A stretch of DNA of 17,076 nucleotides from an uncultured Odoribacter sp. (GCA_900544025.1 UQTM01000072.1:1-17076); one strand, 5' to 3'. Positions 7,866 through 14,914 are shown, counted from the stretch's first letter. Program-made: numbers and translations. Notes: generated from the letters alone by a model not told the origin.

Positions 7866-10001
7866 ATGAAACGACAAGCGATCTTATCAGTACTTATTGC
7901 ATTCATTACCGGATTGACCTGTAAAGCCGATGAAGGGATGTGGATTCCGATGTTGTTGGATAAATACAACATTGAAGATATGCAGAAACAGGGATTTAAA
8001 CTGACCGCAGAAGATGTTTATGCGATCAATCAGGCGTCTTTAAAGGATGCAGTCATCGGCTTAGGGAGAGAGGGACGTCCCTTCGCGCATTTTTGTACGG
8101 GAAATTTGGTAAGCAACGAGGGATTGGTCATAACCAATCACCATTGTGCCTTTGATATGATTCAATCGCATAGCAGTTTAGAGCATAATTATCTGCGTGA
8201 CGGATTTTGGGCGCGTACGAAAGCCGACGAGCTGGCGAATCCTGGAATCACGGCTTCTGTCCTGGTAAGAATGGAAGATGTAACGGATAAAATCGTTCCG
8301 CATTTGAAAGATAATATGACAGAAGCGGAAAGGGAAGCGAAGATCAAACAAATCTCTAAAAAATTGGAGGCAAAGGCTGTAAAAGGAACCGATTTAAAAG
8401 CAAACATCAAACCGTATTTTAATGGCAATCAGTTTTTTATGTCGGTATTCAGAATATATAGGGACGTGCGTTTGGTGGGAGCTCCGCCCTCGGCTATCGG
8501 CAAATTCGGTGGGGATACCGACAATTGGACGTGGCCCCGGCATACCGGAGATTTTTCAGTTTTAAGGATCTATGCCGGAGAGAACAATGAGCCGGCAGAG
8601 TATTCGGAAAAAAACAAACCGTACCGCCCGGCAAAACATTTCAAAGTTTCCACAGCAGGAGTGAAGGAAGGCGATTTCACGATGGTGTTCGGCTATCCGG
8701 GGACAACGAACGAATATCTGACTTCTTTTGCTGTGGCGCAGATTCAGGATATTGAGAATCCTCACAAGATAGCTATCCGGACAGCTAAATTGAATATTAT
8801 GAACGAAGCCATGGAATCGGATGAATTGCTTCGGATAAAATATGCGGCTAAAGCTGCCGGCGTTGCCAATGCGTGGAAAAAATGGCAGGGGGAAGTTAAA
8901 GGTTTGAAACGTTTTAACACGGTGGCACAGAAACAAAAATTAGAACAGGAATTTTTCCGGTGGGCAGGCTCTAAAGAGAAATACAATGGATTGCTCGACA
9001 AGTATAAGAAATTATACGATCGACGGAAAGACCTGATCCTGGCTTCCGCTTATTTGAACGAAGCGGGATTAGGAGGAGCCGAGGTTGTCGGTTTTTCCTT
9101 ATCGATGACAGATTCCGTAAAGAAGCAGGCGAATAAAGAGAAACTCAAAGCGCAAGCCGGTAAATTTTATAAAAACTACGATCCGGCGACAGACGAAAGA
9201 ATTTTGGCAGAAATGCTGAGACTGTACAATCAGAAATTAGAGCCGGAATGGATTCCGGCAGAAGTTATCGAAGCCGGAAAGACAAAGGATTATCGAAAGT
9301 TCGCTGCCGGAATATTCGAACATTCCGTGTTCACCAGTCCGGAACGCATGGAGAGTTTTATCGATCGGTTGAATGAAGAATCCGTACAGGAATTGGAAAA
9401 AGACCCGGTTTATAAGCTGGCAGTCTCTATCCGTAATTTTAACATTAAAAATCTTCGGAATCCTTTGTCGGCTATCCAAAAGGAATTGTCGCAATTAAAC
9501 CGGGTGTGGCTTGCCGGGTTGATGGAAATGCAGCCGGAAAAAACATTTTATGCCGACGCCAATTCTACCCTGAGAGTCGCTTATGGAAAAATAGGAGGCT
9601 ATTCGCCCTTCGATGCGGTTTATTACAAGCCTTACACTACGCTCGACGGAATTATGGAAAAAGATAATCCGGATATTTACGATTATAATGTTCCCCAGAA
9701 GTTAAGGGATATTTTCCATACACGGAATTTCGGCAATTACACTCAGGACGGAGAGATTCCGGTGTGTTTTATAGCTAACAACCATACAACGGGAGGTAAT
9801 TCCGGCAGTCCGGTATTGAATGCAAGGGGAGAGCTGATCGGATTGAATTTCGACCGGGCCTGGGACGGGGTGATGTCGGATATGCAATACGATCCTTCTA
9901 TTTGCAGGAACATATCGGTAGATGTACGGTATGTACTTTTTATCATAGACAAATTTGCCGGCGCCGATCACCTGATTCAGGAAATGGAACTGGTGAATTG
10001 A
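7866..10001 (+). CDS. Secreted S46 dipeptidyl-peptidase, DPP11-like (Asp/Glu-specific)
   Basis: A 711-residue family S46 serine exopeptidase that removes dipeptides from the N-terminus of oligopeptides in the periplasm. A type I signal peptide is visible (MKRQAILSVLIAFITGLTCKA, cleavage probably near residue 21); the C-T-C context does not fit a lipobox. Catalytic triad regions: NHHC (91-94) for the histidine, GGDTDNW (215-221) for the aspartate, and GGNSGSP with nucleophile Ser646. Eighteen residues after Ser646 lies Arg664 in NFDR, aligning with Porphyromonas gingivalis DPP11 Arg673, which sets acidic P1 specificity; DPP7 has glycine there. This supports DPP11 over DPP7. Length matches the family. 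It ends the operon and is followed by a bidirectional terminator. Confidence 0.92.
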   Translation: MKRQAILSVLIAFITGLTCKADEGMWIPMLLDKYNIEDMQKQGFKLTAEDVYAINQASLKDAVIGLGREGRPFAHFCTGNLVSNEGLVITNHHCAFDMIQSHSSLEHNYLRDGFWARTKADELANPGITASVLVRMEDVTDKIVPHLKDNMTEAEREAKIKQISKKLEAKAVKGTDLKANIKPYFNGNQFFMSVFRIYRDVRLVGAPPSAIGKFGGDTDNWTWPRHTGDFSVLRIYAGENNEPAEYSEKNKPYRPAKHFKVSTAGVKEGDFTMVFGYPGTTNEYLTSFAVAQIQDIENPHKIAIRTAKLNIMNEAMESDELLRIKYAAKAAGVANAWKKWQGEVKGLKRFNTVAQKQKLEQEFFRWAGSKEKYNGLLDKYKKLYDRRKDLILASAYLNEAGLGGAEVVGFSLSMTDSVKKQANKEKLKAQAGKFYKNYDPATDERILAEMLRLYNQKLEPEWIPAEVIEAGKTKDYRKFAAGIFEHSVFTSPERMESFIDRLNEESVQELEKDPVYKLAVSIRNFNIKNLRNPLSAIQKELSQLNRVWLAGLMEMQPEKTFYADANSTLRVAYGKIGGYSPFDAVYYKPYTTLDGIMEKDNPDIYDYNVPQKLRDIFHTRNFGNYTQDGEIPVCFIANNHTTGGNSGSPVLNARGELIGLNFDRAWDGVMSDMQYDPSICRNISVDVRYVLFIIDKFAGADHLIQEMELVN

Positions 10002-10030
10002 GGCAGACTATACGTTACCGGTTATAAAAA

Positions 10031-10060
10031 AATAGAGAGCTGTTTTACCGGCTCTCTATT
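10031..10060. terminator. Bidirectional terminator between the S46 peptidase and sodB
   Basis: A perfect 10-bp inverted repeat (aatagagagc at 10031-10040, gctctctatt at 10051-10060) with a 10-base loop lies between two convergent genes. On the minus strand the stem is followed by seven T residues, a strong terminator for sodB; on the plus strand it is followed by tcgttttattt, so it can also end the peptidase operon. Confidence 0.85.
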
Positions 10061-10065
10061 TCGTT

Positions 10066-10716
10066 TTATTTATTGAATCGTTTTTCGATCAAATCCCAAT
10101 CGAGCACCTGCCAGAAGTTTTCAATATATTTAGCTCTGGCATTTTGAGTATCGAGATAGTAAGCATGTTCCCATACGTCCATGGTCAGAAGCGGGCGTTT
10201 CCCGTATTTTAACGGGTTGTCTGCGTTGCTGGCAGGCATAATTTCCAATTTATCTTCATGAACGACCAGCCATACCCACCCGGAACCGAATAATGAAATT
10301 CCGGTTTGTGTGAATTTTTCTTTGAAATCTTCAAAGCTTCCGAAGTTTCTGTCGATCGCTACTTTGGCTTTGCCGTGAGGTGTGGTCTTGCCTGCGTCGT
10401 GTGTGTGGAAAGCTTCAAAATAGAAATAATGATTGAACACTTGCGCAGCATTGTTGAACAGGCCTCCGGAAGATTTCCTGATAATGTCCTGAATTTTCAT
10501 ATCGTCGAATTCGGTACCCGCCTTCAACTTATTGGTGTTATCGATATAGGCGAGAAGATGCTTGCCATAATGATATTGGATCGTCTTCTCACTAATGTAG
10601 GGAGCCAATGCATTTTCAGCATAAGACAAAGGTTGCAGAGTAAATTTATTTTCTCCGTTCCTGGCATTTACCTTTTCCTCGGAAAGTAAGGTACAATTAC
10701 ATGTTTCTTTATTCAT
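10066..10716 (-). CDS. sodB: Iron/cambialistic superoxide dismutase
   Basis: Converts superoxide to peroxide and oxygen, protecting an anaerobe during oxygen exposure. Metal ligands align with E. coli SodB: His49 in YHYGKH, His96 in FNHYFYF, Asp180 and His184 in MDVWEHAYYLD. Gln92 in NNAAQV is at the iron-SOD position for the outer-sphere glutamine, supporting Fe or cambialistic metal use. The 216 residues exceed the family by about 23, all as an N-terminal extension with a Cys-x-Cys (Cys6, Cys8). No downstream ATG before the conserved domain would remove it. The outer-sphere tryptophans of E. coli (71 and 77) are Phe94 and Phe100 here, similar to other Bacteroidetes SODs. No signal peptide, so cytoplasmic. 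It probably has its own promoter in the 183-bp upstream gap. Confidence 0.93.
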   Translation of the reverse strand: MNKETCNCTLLSEEKVNARNGENKFTLQPLSYAENALAPYISEKTIQYHYGKHLLAYIDNTNKLKAGTEFDDMKIQDIIRKSSGGLFNNAAQVFNHYFYFEAFHTHDAGKTTPHGKAKVAIDRNFGSFEDFKEKFTQTGISLFGSGWVWLVVHEDKLEIMPASNADNPLKYGKRPLLTMDVWEHAYYLDTQNARAKYIENFWQVLDWDLIEKRFNK

Positions 10717-10763
10717 TATATTTCAGTTTTAAATGGTTACCTGTGAGCATTTATACGTAAAAT

Positions 10764-10777
10764 AACCTTTGAAGGTT
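10764..10777. promoter_or_regulatory. Inverted repeat upstream of sodB
   Basis: Perfect arms aacctt (10764-10769) and aaggtt (10772-10777) with a two-base spacer lie 48-61 bp before the sodB ATG, in the 183-bp region that must contain the sodB promoter. This could be an operator. It does not match the PerR/Fur 7-1-7 layout, and no clean TAnnTTTG is visible, so the call is tentative. Confidence 0.3.
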
Positions 10778-10851
10778 GAACGACCGGCTTTATTTCTTAC
10801 ACTTTCTCTCGGCGTAATTGTCTTAACAGGGAAGTAATATACATAAAATAT

Positions 10852-10874
10852 GCCGGACTTACAATAAGTCCGGC
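10852..10874 (-). terminator. Terminator hairpin after the lipoprotein gene
   Basis: A perfect 10-bp stem (gccggactta at 10852-10861, taagtccggc at 10865-10874) with a 3-base loop lies 25 bp downstream of the lipoprotein stop codon and separates the TonB operon from sodB. The following minus-strand bases are ATATTTTATG, so the T tract is interrupted. It is likely a terminator and not a perfect one. Confidence 0.7.
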
Positions 10875-10899
10875 TATCATCATGGGAAAAATATTTTCT

Positions 10900-11583
10900 C
10901 TATTTTAAAACGCTTTCACGGGTTAAGTTAAATCCGATCTCCAAACGGATAATATTATCCAGGATAACGGGAATTTGAGCTTTTATGCCTTCTTTTATCT
11001 GGTTTACCACACTTTCAGGGAGTTGAGAAACATCTACGCCCATGATCGGGAGAAGCATATCCACAATCTTATCCTGCATCATGGAAACGACCGTCTGTAC
11101 ATACACCTGGTCGAAGTACATCAACAGGTGGTCTTGACTCACGGTGTATTTAAAACTGATAGAGGGAATCTGCATAGAAGTCCCCGTAAGAGCCTGCAAG
11201 TCGTCGGCATCCAGTGTCACTCCGATCACATCGTCCGATTGAATGTAGGTTGCCTTTAAAGAACTTTCCGCTCCATCCTTTAATTGCATTTTGATTTTCA
11301 TTTGGTTCCCGGCGTTGAATTCAACCCCTGTGAAATAGTCTTTCATTTTTTCCGTGGCCATATCTAAGAAAATGGCTTTTAAATCGTCCACAGCAATGGA
11401 TTTCTTTTTACCCTGTGCCATCGTGACACTAATCGAATCTTGAGCATATTCGAACACGAAATGCGGGTTTTCATAGTTCCAGGCTCCGGCAATATCCGGC
11501 ATTTTATCGTCTTTATCGTCACAGGAAATACCCATGAAAGCGATGAAAAGGATTGCAAGCGAGTAGATCAGTTTTGTTTTCAT
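10900..11583 (-). CDS. Putative surface-exposed lipoprotein, 227 residues, unknown family
   Basis: I do not recognise the family. The N-terminus is a lipoprotein signal (MKTKLIYSLAILFIAFMGIS, acylated Cys21), and the Cys is followed by DDKDDK, the acidic surface lipoprotein export signature described in Bacteroidetes, which suggests display on the cell surface. The mature part has alternating short strands (IAGAWNYENPHFVFEY, QMKIKMQLKDG, LKATYIQSDDVIGVTL), reminiscent of a lipocalin-like or beta-rich fold, then a helical C-terminal third. A longer frame opens at 11652 but overlaps the end of the TonB receptor, so the ATG at 11583 is preferred. It follows the receptor stop by 25 bp on the same strand, so it is probably a partner of the receptor: a surface ligand-binding or capping lipoprotein is an inference. 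Confidence 0.8.
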   Translation of the reverse strand: MKTKLIYSLAILFIAFMGISCDDKDDKMPDIAGAWNYENPHFVFEYAQDSISVTMAQGKKKSIAVDDLKAIFLDMATEKMKDYFTGVEFNAGNQMKIKMQLKDGAESSLKATYIQSDDVIGVTLDADDLQALTGTSMQIPSISFKYTVSQDHLLMYFDQVYVQTVVSMMQDKIVDMLLPIMGVDVSQLPESVVNQIKEGIKAQIPVILDNIIRLEIGFNLTRESVLK

Positions 11584-11608
11584 ATTGAATCGGTTTAATT
11601 TTTTGTAA

Positions 11609-13741
11609 TTAGATTTTAAAAGTGATAGAAGCGCCGAAACGGGCAGGAGCACCGGATTGTCCCATGTTGAGGTATTGAGGCAATTTATCTCCGACCGGAT
11701 TATTCAGCATATAGGTGAAAAACGGCTTATCCAGAATATTCTTTCCCCAAATATGGAAATCGATTCGTTTTCCCGAAATGGAAAAATCCAGATTCCAGAG
11801 AAAATAGGGGTCTTGTTTCAATAAATTCGCTTCGTCGAAATATTGGGTTCCGAAACCTGTTACGGTGGTGGAAGCGGCAAAGGAACGGAACCAGGAAGCT
11901 TTTACCGTTTTGCGGTAAGTAAGTCCCGTATTTCCGGTAAACTCCGGAGCCATCACAATACGATTGCCTTCATAATCCGGATTCATGTGATGATAATATT
12001 CGGCATGGCTATATCCGGCAGAAAACAAGTACGTGAGGTTGGGTATGAATTCCCATTGCAAATCCAGCTCACCTCCGATACTACGGGCATCCCCGGCATT
12101 TTTAAGACTGGGGCCCATCATCCCCATGACAAAAATTTGCTGGTCTTTCCAATCGATATAAAAAACAGCCGCATTCAGGTTAAATCTTTTATCCAGACTG
12201 AAATATTTTGCCCCGATCTCATAATTCCACAATTTTTCTTCGTCATATCCTAAATTTACCAATTGAGAACTCATTTCGTTTACTATGATGTTGTAGCCTC
12301 CGGCTTTATAGCCTTTGGATATACTGAGATAAGCCGAAAAATTGTCGTTCCATTTCTGCAACAAGGAAAATTTAGGCAACCACGCTTTAAACCCTTTGCC
12401 GTTTTTGGCTTTGTGATACTCTTTGTAGCGGGACGAGCCTGTAAAGAGAAGACTGTCGAGATAATTCAAATCGACTTTTTCATAATCGTAACGAATTCCG
12501 GCAGTAAGCGACAGTCCGGGCAGCAGGTTATTCCAGGTCAATTGTCCGTATCCGGCAATGCCCCAGGTTGTGGTATTATTGAAATACTTGGCTTTATCTA
12601 AAGGCATCGGTAACAGATATTCCTTATCGGCCCCGAAGGTGGCAAGGTAATTATTGGTTAAATCTTTATAAAACCCGAAAGTACCGATCGTCCAATCCAA
12701 TTTTTTCCCCGAAATAGATTGCAGGTTCAATTCCTGTGTCACTAAATTCTGACGAGACTTTTTACTGTTGTCGAACACATCCAGATAGGTGAAATCCGCA
12801 TCCAGCATTTGTTTATCTTTCGTCCAGGAATAAGAACTGACAGAATTGAATGCCAGTTTCCGTCCGCTCTTCTTTAGATTCAGATAGGAGGACAACAGAT
12901 TACGGTCATACGAAGACGGAGTGTTGAAATTTACCGTATAACGGTTTTCTTTCAAAGAATCCACAGCATGATAAGCATATCCGCCATCGAAAGAATTATT
13001 ATAATTCACTCCGAAACCGATCTTCCAGTTCCTTGCCGCATAAACATTTCCCTGATAACGCAAGTTATAGGAATCGGATGGATTCGATTTCTTATCCTGA
13101 TCGAAGCGATTCTTAAAATAGCCTTTCGACTTATTATAGGAAAAAGAGAGTTTGCTATATACCATCTTGATCGGCAGGTTCAACACCACATTGTAATTCT
13201 GCGATCTGTAACTGGCCACTCCCGCTTTGAATTGCAGGGAAAATTTATTGGCAGGCGCGTTAGATACGATATTGATCAATCCATTGATACTATTTCTACC
13301 GTATAGCGTGGTTTGAGGGCCTCGGAGCACTTCAATCTGCTTGATATCATACAGATCGAATACAAAGCCGTTCTTGTCGAACACCGGAACCCCATCCACA
13401 TACAACCCTACGGGCGGTGTTCCGGAAACCGTTCCGATACCCCGGATATACAAAGGAGTAGAAAGTTTCAGCCCCCCTTCCTGCATATAAAAATTGGGAA
13501 CGATTCCTGAAATGTTCCGTAAATCGGGATTGTTTTCTCCGGGAATGGCATTCTCGGAGACCACGGTTAAAGCCGTGGGAATATCTGTAGGAGAAAGTTC
13601 CCGTTTTTCTGCGGAAACGACCACCTCTTTCAACTGCTGAATGGAACTCAGCGTCGAATCGTTTATAGCCATGGTTATTTGCTGGGCAGACACATTAGTT
13701 AAAATGATCCCCAATAACGCAATCGTTAAGATTATTCGCAT
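11609..13741 (-). CDS. TonB-dependent outer-membrane receptor
   Basis: A 710-residue outer-membrane beta-barrel transporter energised by TonB/ExbB/ExbD. Signal peptide MRIILTIALLGIILTNVSA with cleavage near residue 19. A TonB-box-like LKEVVVSA sits at 37-44, followed by the plug domain (about 45-165) with LYIRGIGT, PPVGLYVDGVPV, IEVLRGPQTTLYGRNSINGLINIV. The barrel ends in GASITFKI. There is no carboxypeptidase-regulatory-like N-terminal domain as in SusC proteins, and no SusD gene follows, so a polysaccharide-utilisation role is unlikely. The plug and size fit iron-complex, heme, vitamin or metal receptors, with the ligand unknown. It lies between a small membrane protein gene (102 bp upstream) and a lipoprotein gene. 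No promoter match is visible directly upstream, so it is probably transcribed from the promoter at 14187. Confidence 0.93.
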   Translation of the reverse strand: MRIILTIALLGIILTNVSAQQITMAINDSTLSSIQQLKEVVVSAEKRELSPTDIPTALTVVSENAIPGENNPDLRNISGIVPNFYMQEGGLKLSTPLYIRGIGTVSGTPPVGLYVDGVPVFDKNGFVFDLYDIKQIEVLRGPQTTLYGRNSINGLINIVSNAPANKFSLQFKAGVASYRSQNYNVVLNLPIKMVYSKLSFSYNKSKGYFKNRFDQDKKSNPSDSYNLRYQGNVYAARNWKIGFGVNYNNSFDGGYAYHAVDSLKENRYTVNFNTPSSYDRNLLSSYLNLKKSGRKLAFNSVSSYSWTKDKQMLDADFTYLDVFDNSKKSRQNLVTQELNLQSISGKKLDWTIGTFGFYKDLTNNYLATFGADKEYLLPMPLDKAKYFNNTTTWGIAGYGQLTWNNLLPGLSLTAGIRYDYEKVDLNYLDSLLFTGSSRYKEYHKAKNGKGFKAWLPKFSLLQKWNDNFSAYLSISKGYKAGGYNIIVNEMSSQLVNLGYDEEKLWNYEIGAKYFSLDKRFNLNAAVFYIDWKDQQIFVMGMMGPSLKNAGDARSIGGELDLQWEFIPNLTYLFSAGYSHAEYYHHMNPDYEGNRIVMAPEFTGNTGLTYRKTVKASWFRSFAASTTVTGFGTQYFDEANLLKQDPYFLWNLDFSISGKRIDFHIWGKNILDKPFFTYMLNNPVGDKLPQYLNMGQSGAPARFGASITFKI

Positions 13742-13823
13742 CTATCGCTCTTATTTGAAATGATGATTTTAGATAAAACTTTTCCCGATAATCCTATTAT
13801 TCCTTCGTTCAGGAAAAATTCCG

Positions 13824-13835
13824 TTCTTCGAAGAA
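13824..13835. promoter_or_regulatory. 12-bp palindrome upstream of the TonB receptor gene
   Basis: The perfect palindrome ttcttcgaagaa lies in the 102 bp between the small membrane protein gene and the receptor gene. It may be an operator or a processing/pause site. No -7 element was found in this gap. Chance occurrence cannot be excluded. Confidence 0.25.
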
Positions 13836-13843
13836 TTAGATAA

Positions 13844-14182
13844 TCAGCAATCTAAAATCATAGCAGGGGGAGCACGCAAAGAATGGCCGTCGATTTCCGG
13901 AGAACGATACGTTTTGACGATTTCCGGAAATTCGGTCAAAGGAATGAATACATGAAAAGTAAGTTTTTCTTTTTCTTCGGAAAGTACATATTCGGACACT
14001 TCATATACATAAGTGTCGTTATAATTGATCGCCGAAATCTGCGATTCGTGCATAACACATACCGGCAGAAAGTCTGTAACTTCCAGCGTATCCGATTTGC
14101 CATTAAAGAATAGACATACGACTAAAAAGGCAGGAACCAGAAAATAAATCAATATGTGAGCAGAGATCCCGATGAAAAACAT
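13844..14182 (-). CDS. Small membrane-anchored protein of unknown function, 112 residues
   Basis: I do not recognise the family. One long hydrophobic segment (about 2-26, MFFIGISAHILIYFLVPAFL and on) is followed by about 85 residues that are polar and probably extracytoplasmic, with many glutamates and tyrosines. The C-terminus reads S-L-R-A-P-P-A (101-107) and ends in Asp-Cys. It is the first gene after a promoter that matches the Bacteroidetes consensus, and it precedes the TonB receptor and lipoprotein genes on the same strand, so it is probably part of one uptake system. The promoter makes the coding call more credible. The ATG lies four bases after the -7 box, which implies a leaderless transcript. 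An alternative is that the first few codons are leader and the true start is internal, but no better start is visible. Confidence 0.6.
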   Translation of the reverse strand: MFFIGISAHILIYFLVPAFLVVCLFFNGKSDTLEVTDFLPVCVMHESQISAINYNDTYVYEVSEYVLSEEKEKLTFHVFIPLTEFPEIVKTYRSPEIDGHSLRAPPAMILDC

Positions 14183-14186
14183 GCTA

Positions 14187-14217
14187 CAAAGCTATAAACA
14201 AAATTGAGAATTTAAAA
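14187..14217 (-). promoter_or_regulatory. Promoter of the membrane protein / TonB receptor / lipoprotein operon
   Basis: On the minus strand TAGCTTTG (14194 down to 14187) is an exact TAnnTTTG box. A TTTT at 14217-14214, a near match to the -33 TTTG, is 19 bp upstream. Expected transcription start is about one base before the ATG at 14182, so the mRNA would be essentially leaderless. Confidence 0.6.
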
Positions 14218-14236
14218 CTATTTCAACAAAACTATT
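14214..14236. repeat. 9-bp direct repeat at the -33 region of the TonB operon promoter
   Basis: The word aaaactatt occurs at 14214-14222 and again at 14228-14236, a spacing of 14 bp. The proximal copy overlaps the -33 region of the minus-strand promoter. Such tandem half-sites could bind an activator. It may also be coincidence in an AT-rich region. Confidence 0.35.
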
Positions 14237-14305
14237 GTTCCTTTCCATAAACAATTGTTAATGTTTAGGATAGGAGAGGATAAAGAAATACCCCATTTTT
14301 CCATT

Positions 14306-14366
14306 CATCGGTATTTTGCCGGATTTTTTAATTAAAATAAACCGATGAAAAAATCCGGCTTATTTT
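14306..14366 (+). terminator. Two mutually exclusive hairpins followed by a T-rich tract
   Basis: Hairpin A pairs catcggtatttt (14306-14317) with 14334-14347 (12 bp, two-base bulge of A); its loop contains gccggatttttt (14318-14329). That loop pairs perfectly over 12 bp with aaaaaatccggc (14348-14359) to form hairpin B, followed by ttatttttt, a factor-independent terminator on the plus strand. No plus-strand gene ends here, so what is terminated is unclear. This resembles an attenuator or the 3' end of a small RNA. Structure is read directly from the bases; function is inference. It is the main content of the 250-bp gap at 14183-14432. Confidence 0.6.
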
Positions 14367-14410
14367 TTGAAAATGTTAAAAAAGAAAATAAATTTGCAGT
14401 CGTTATAAAC

Positions 14411-14425
14411 TTGTAATAATTACAA
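14411..14425. promoter_or_regulatory. Putative PerR box ahead of perR
   Basis: TTGTAATAATTACAA is a perfect 7-1-7 inverted repeat (arms 14411-14417 and 14419-14425). It has the layout and much of the sequence of the Bacillus subtilis PerR box (TTATAAT-N-ATTATAA). It ends 7 bp before the perR ATG and overlaps the only plausible core promoter (TAAACTTG at 14406-14413), so bound PerR would block its own transcription. Confidence 0.72.
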
Positions 14426-14432
14426 ATTAATA

Positions 14433-14861
14433 ATGGATACAATTATCAATGCACATGAATATCTGCTGAAGTTCGATATCAAGCCTTCGGTACAGCGGAT
14501 TGCCATTATGAATTTTTTGCTTCACAATCGTATTCATCCGAGTGTGGAGGATATTTATAATGCATTATGTGTTTCCATTCCTACTTTGTCTAAGACAACG
14601 GTTTATAATACCCTGAAATTATTTGCAGAGCAGGGAGCGTTATTAGCACTCGTTATCGACGAGAAAAATGTGCGTTTCGACATAGACACTTCGAACCATG
14701 CTCATTTTCAATGTGTGGAGTGTTGCAAAGTGTTCGATGTTCCGGTAGAAAACATTGGATGTATGAAACCGGAAGAAATAAAGGGATTTGCAGTAACCGA
14801 AGTGCATCTATACTACAAAGGCTATTGTAGGGATTGCTTGCAAAGGAAAAACAGCAACTAA
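14433..14861 (+). CDS. perR: Peroxide-responsive Fur-family repressor PerR
   Basis: A 142-residue Fur-superfamily metalloregulator. The N-terminal winged helix covers about residues 1-80 (recognition helix around LSKTTVYNTLKLF) and the C-terminal part is the metal/dimerisation domain. Aligned with B. subtilis PerR, all five regulatory iron/manganese ligands are kept: His35 (37), Asp83 (85), His89 (91), His91 (93) and Asp102 (104). Aspartate rather than glutamate at the last site favours PerR over Fur. Structural zinc cysteines are Cys94, Cys97, Cys132 and Cys135. An extra Cys98 follows Cys97 directly. Iron-catalysed oxidation of the histidines by peroxide would release DNA. A putative PerR box overlaps its promoter, suggesting autoregulation. 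Reverse rubrerythrin follows 53 bp downstream. Confidence 0.9.
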   Translation: MDTIINAHEYLLKFDIKPSVQRIAIMNFLLHNRIHPSVEDIYNALCVSIPTLSKTTVYNTLKLFAEQGALLALVIDEKNVRFDIDTSNHAHFQCVECCKVFDVPVENIGCMKPEEIKGFAVTEVHLYYKGYCRDCLQRKNSN

Positions 14862-14914
14862 AATAAAAATGTGGTGCGTCCACAAATAATATTAATCAAT
14901 AAAACAAAAACGTT

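Noticed and set aside
10306..10689. Plus-strand 127-residue frame over the sodB gene
   Set aside because: Antisense to a superoxide dismutase with all metal ligands; no promoter or ribosome site; composition explained by the opposite strand.
11843..13510. Plus-strand open frames of 65-136 residues inside the TonB receptor gene
   Set aside because: They are antisense shadows. The minus-strand receptor has a signal peptide, plug motifs and full length, while these have no recognisable domain or promoter.
14250..14259. 10-bp palindrome aacaattgtt in the intergenic region as an operator
   Set aside because: Short, AT-rich and not aligned with either promoter; flanking bases do not extend the symmetry continuously. 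Possible, but not supported.
14870..14884. Small hairpin tgtgg/ccaca between perR and rubrerythrin as a terminator
   Set aside because: Only 5 bp of stem and no T tract follows, so it is too weak to separate the two genes.
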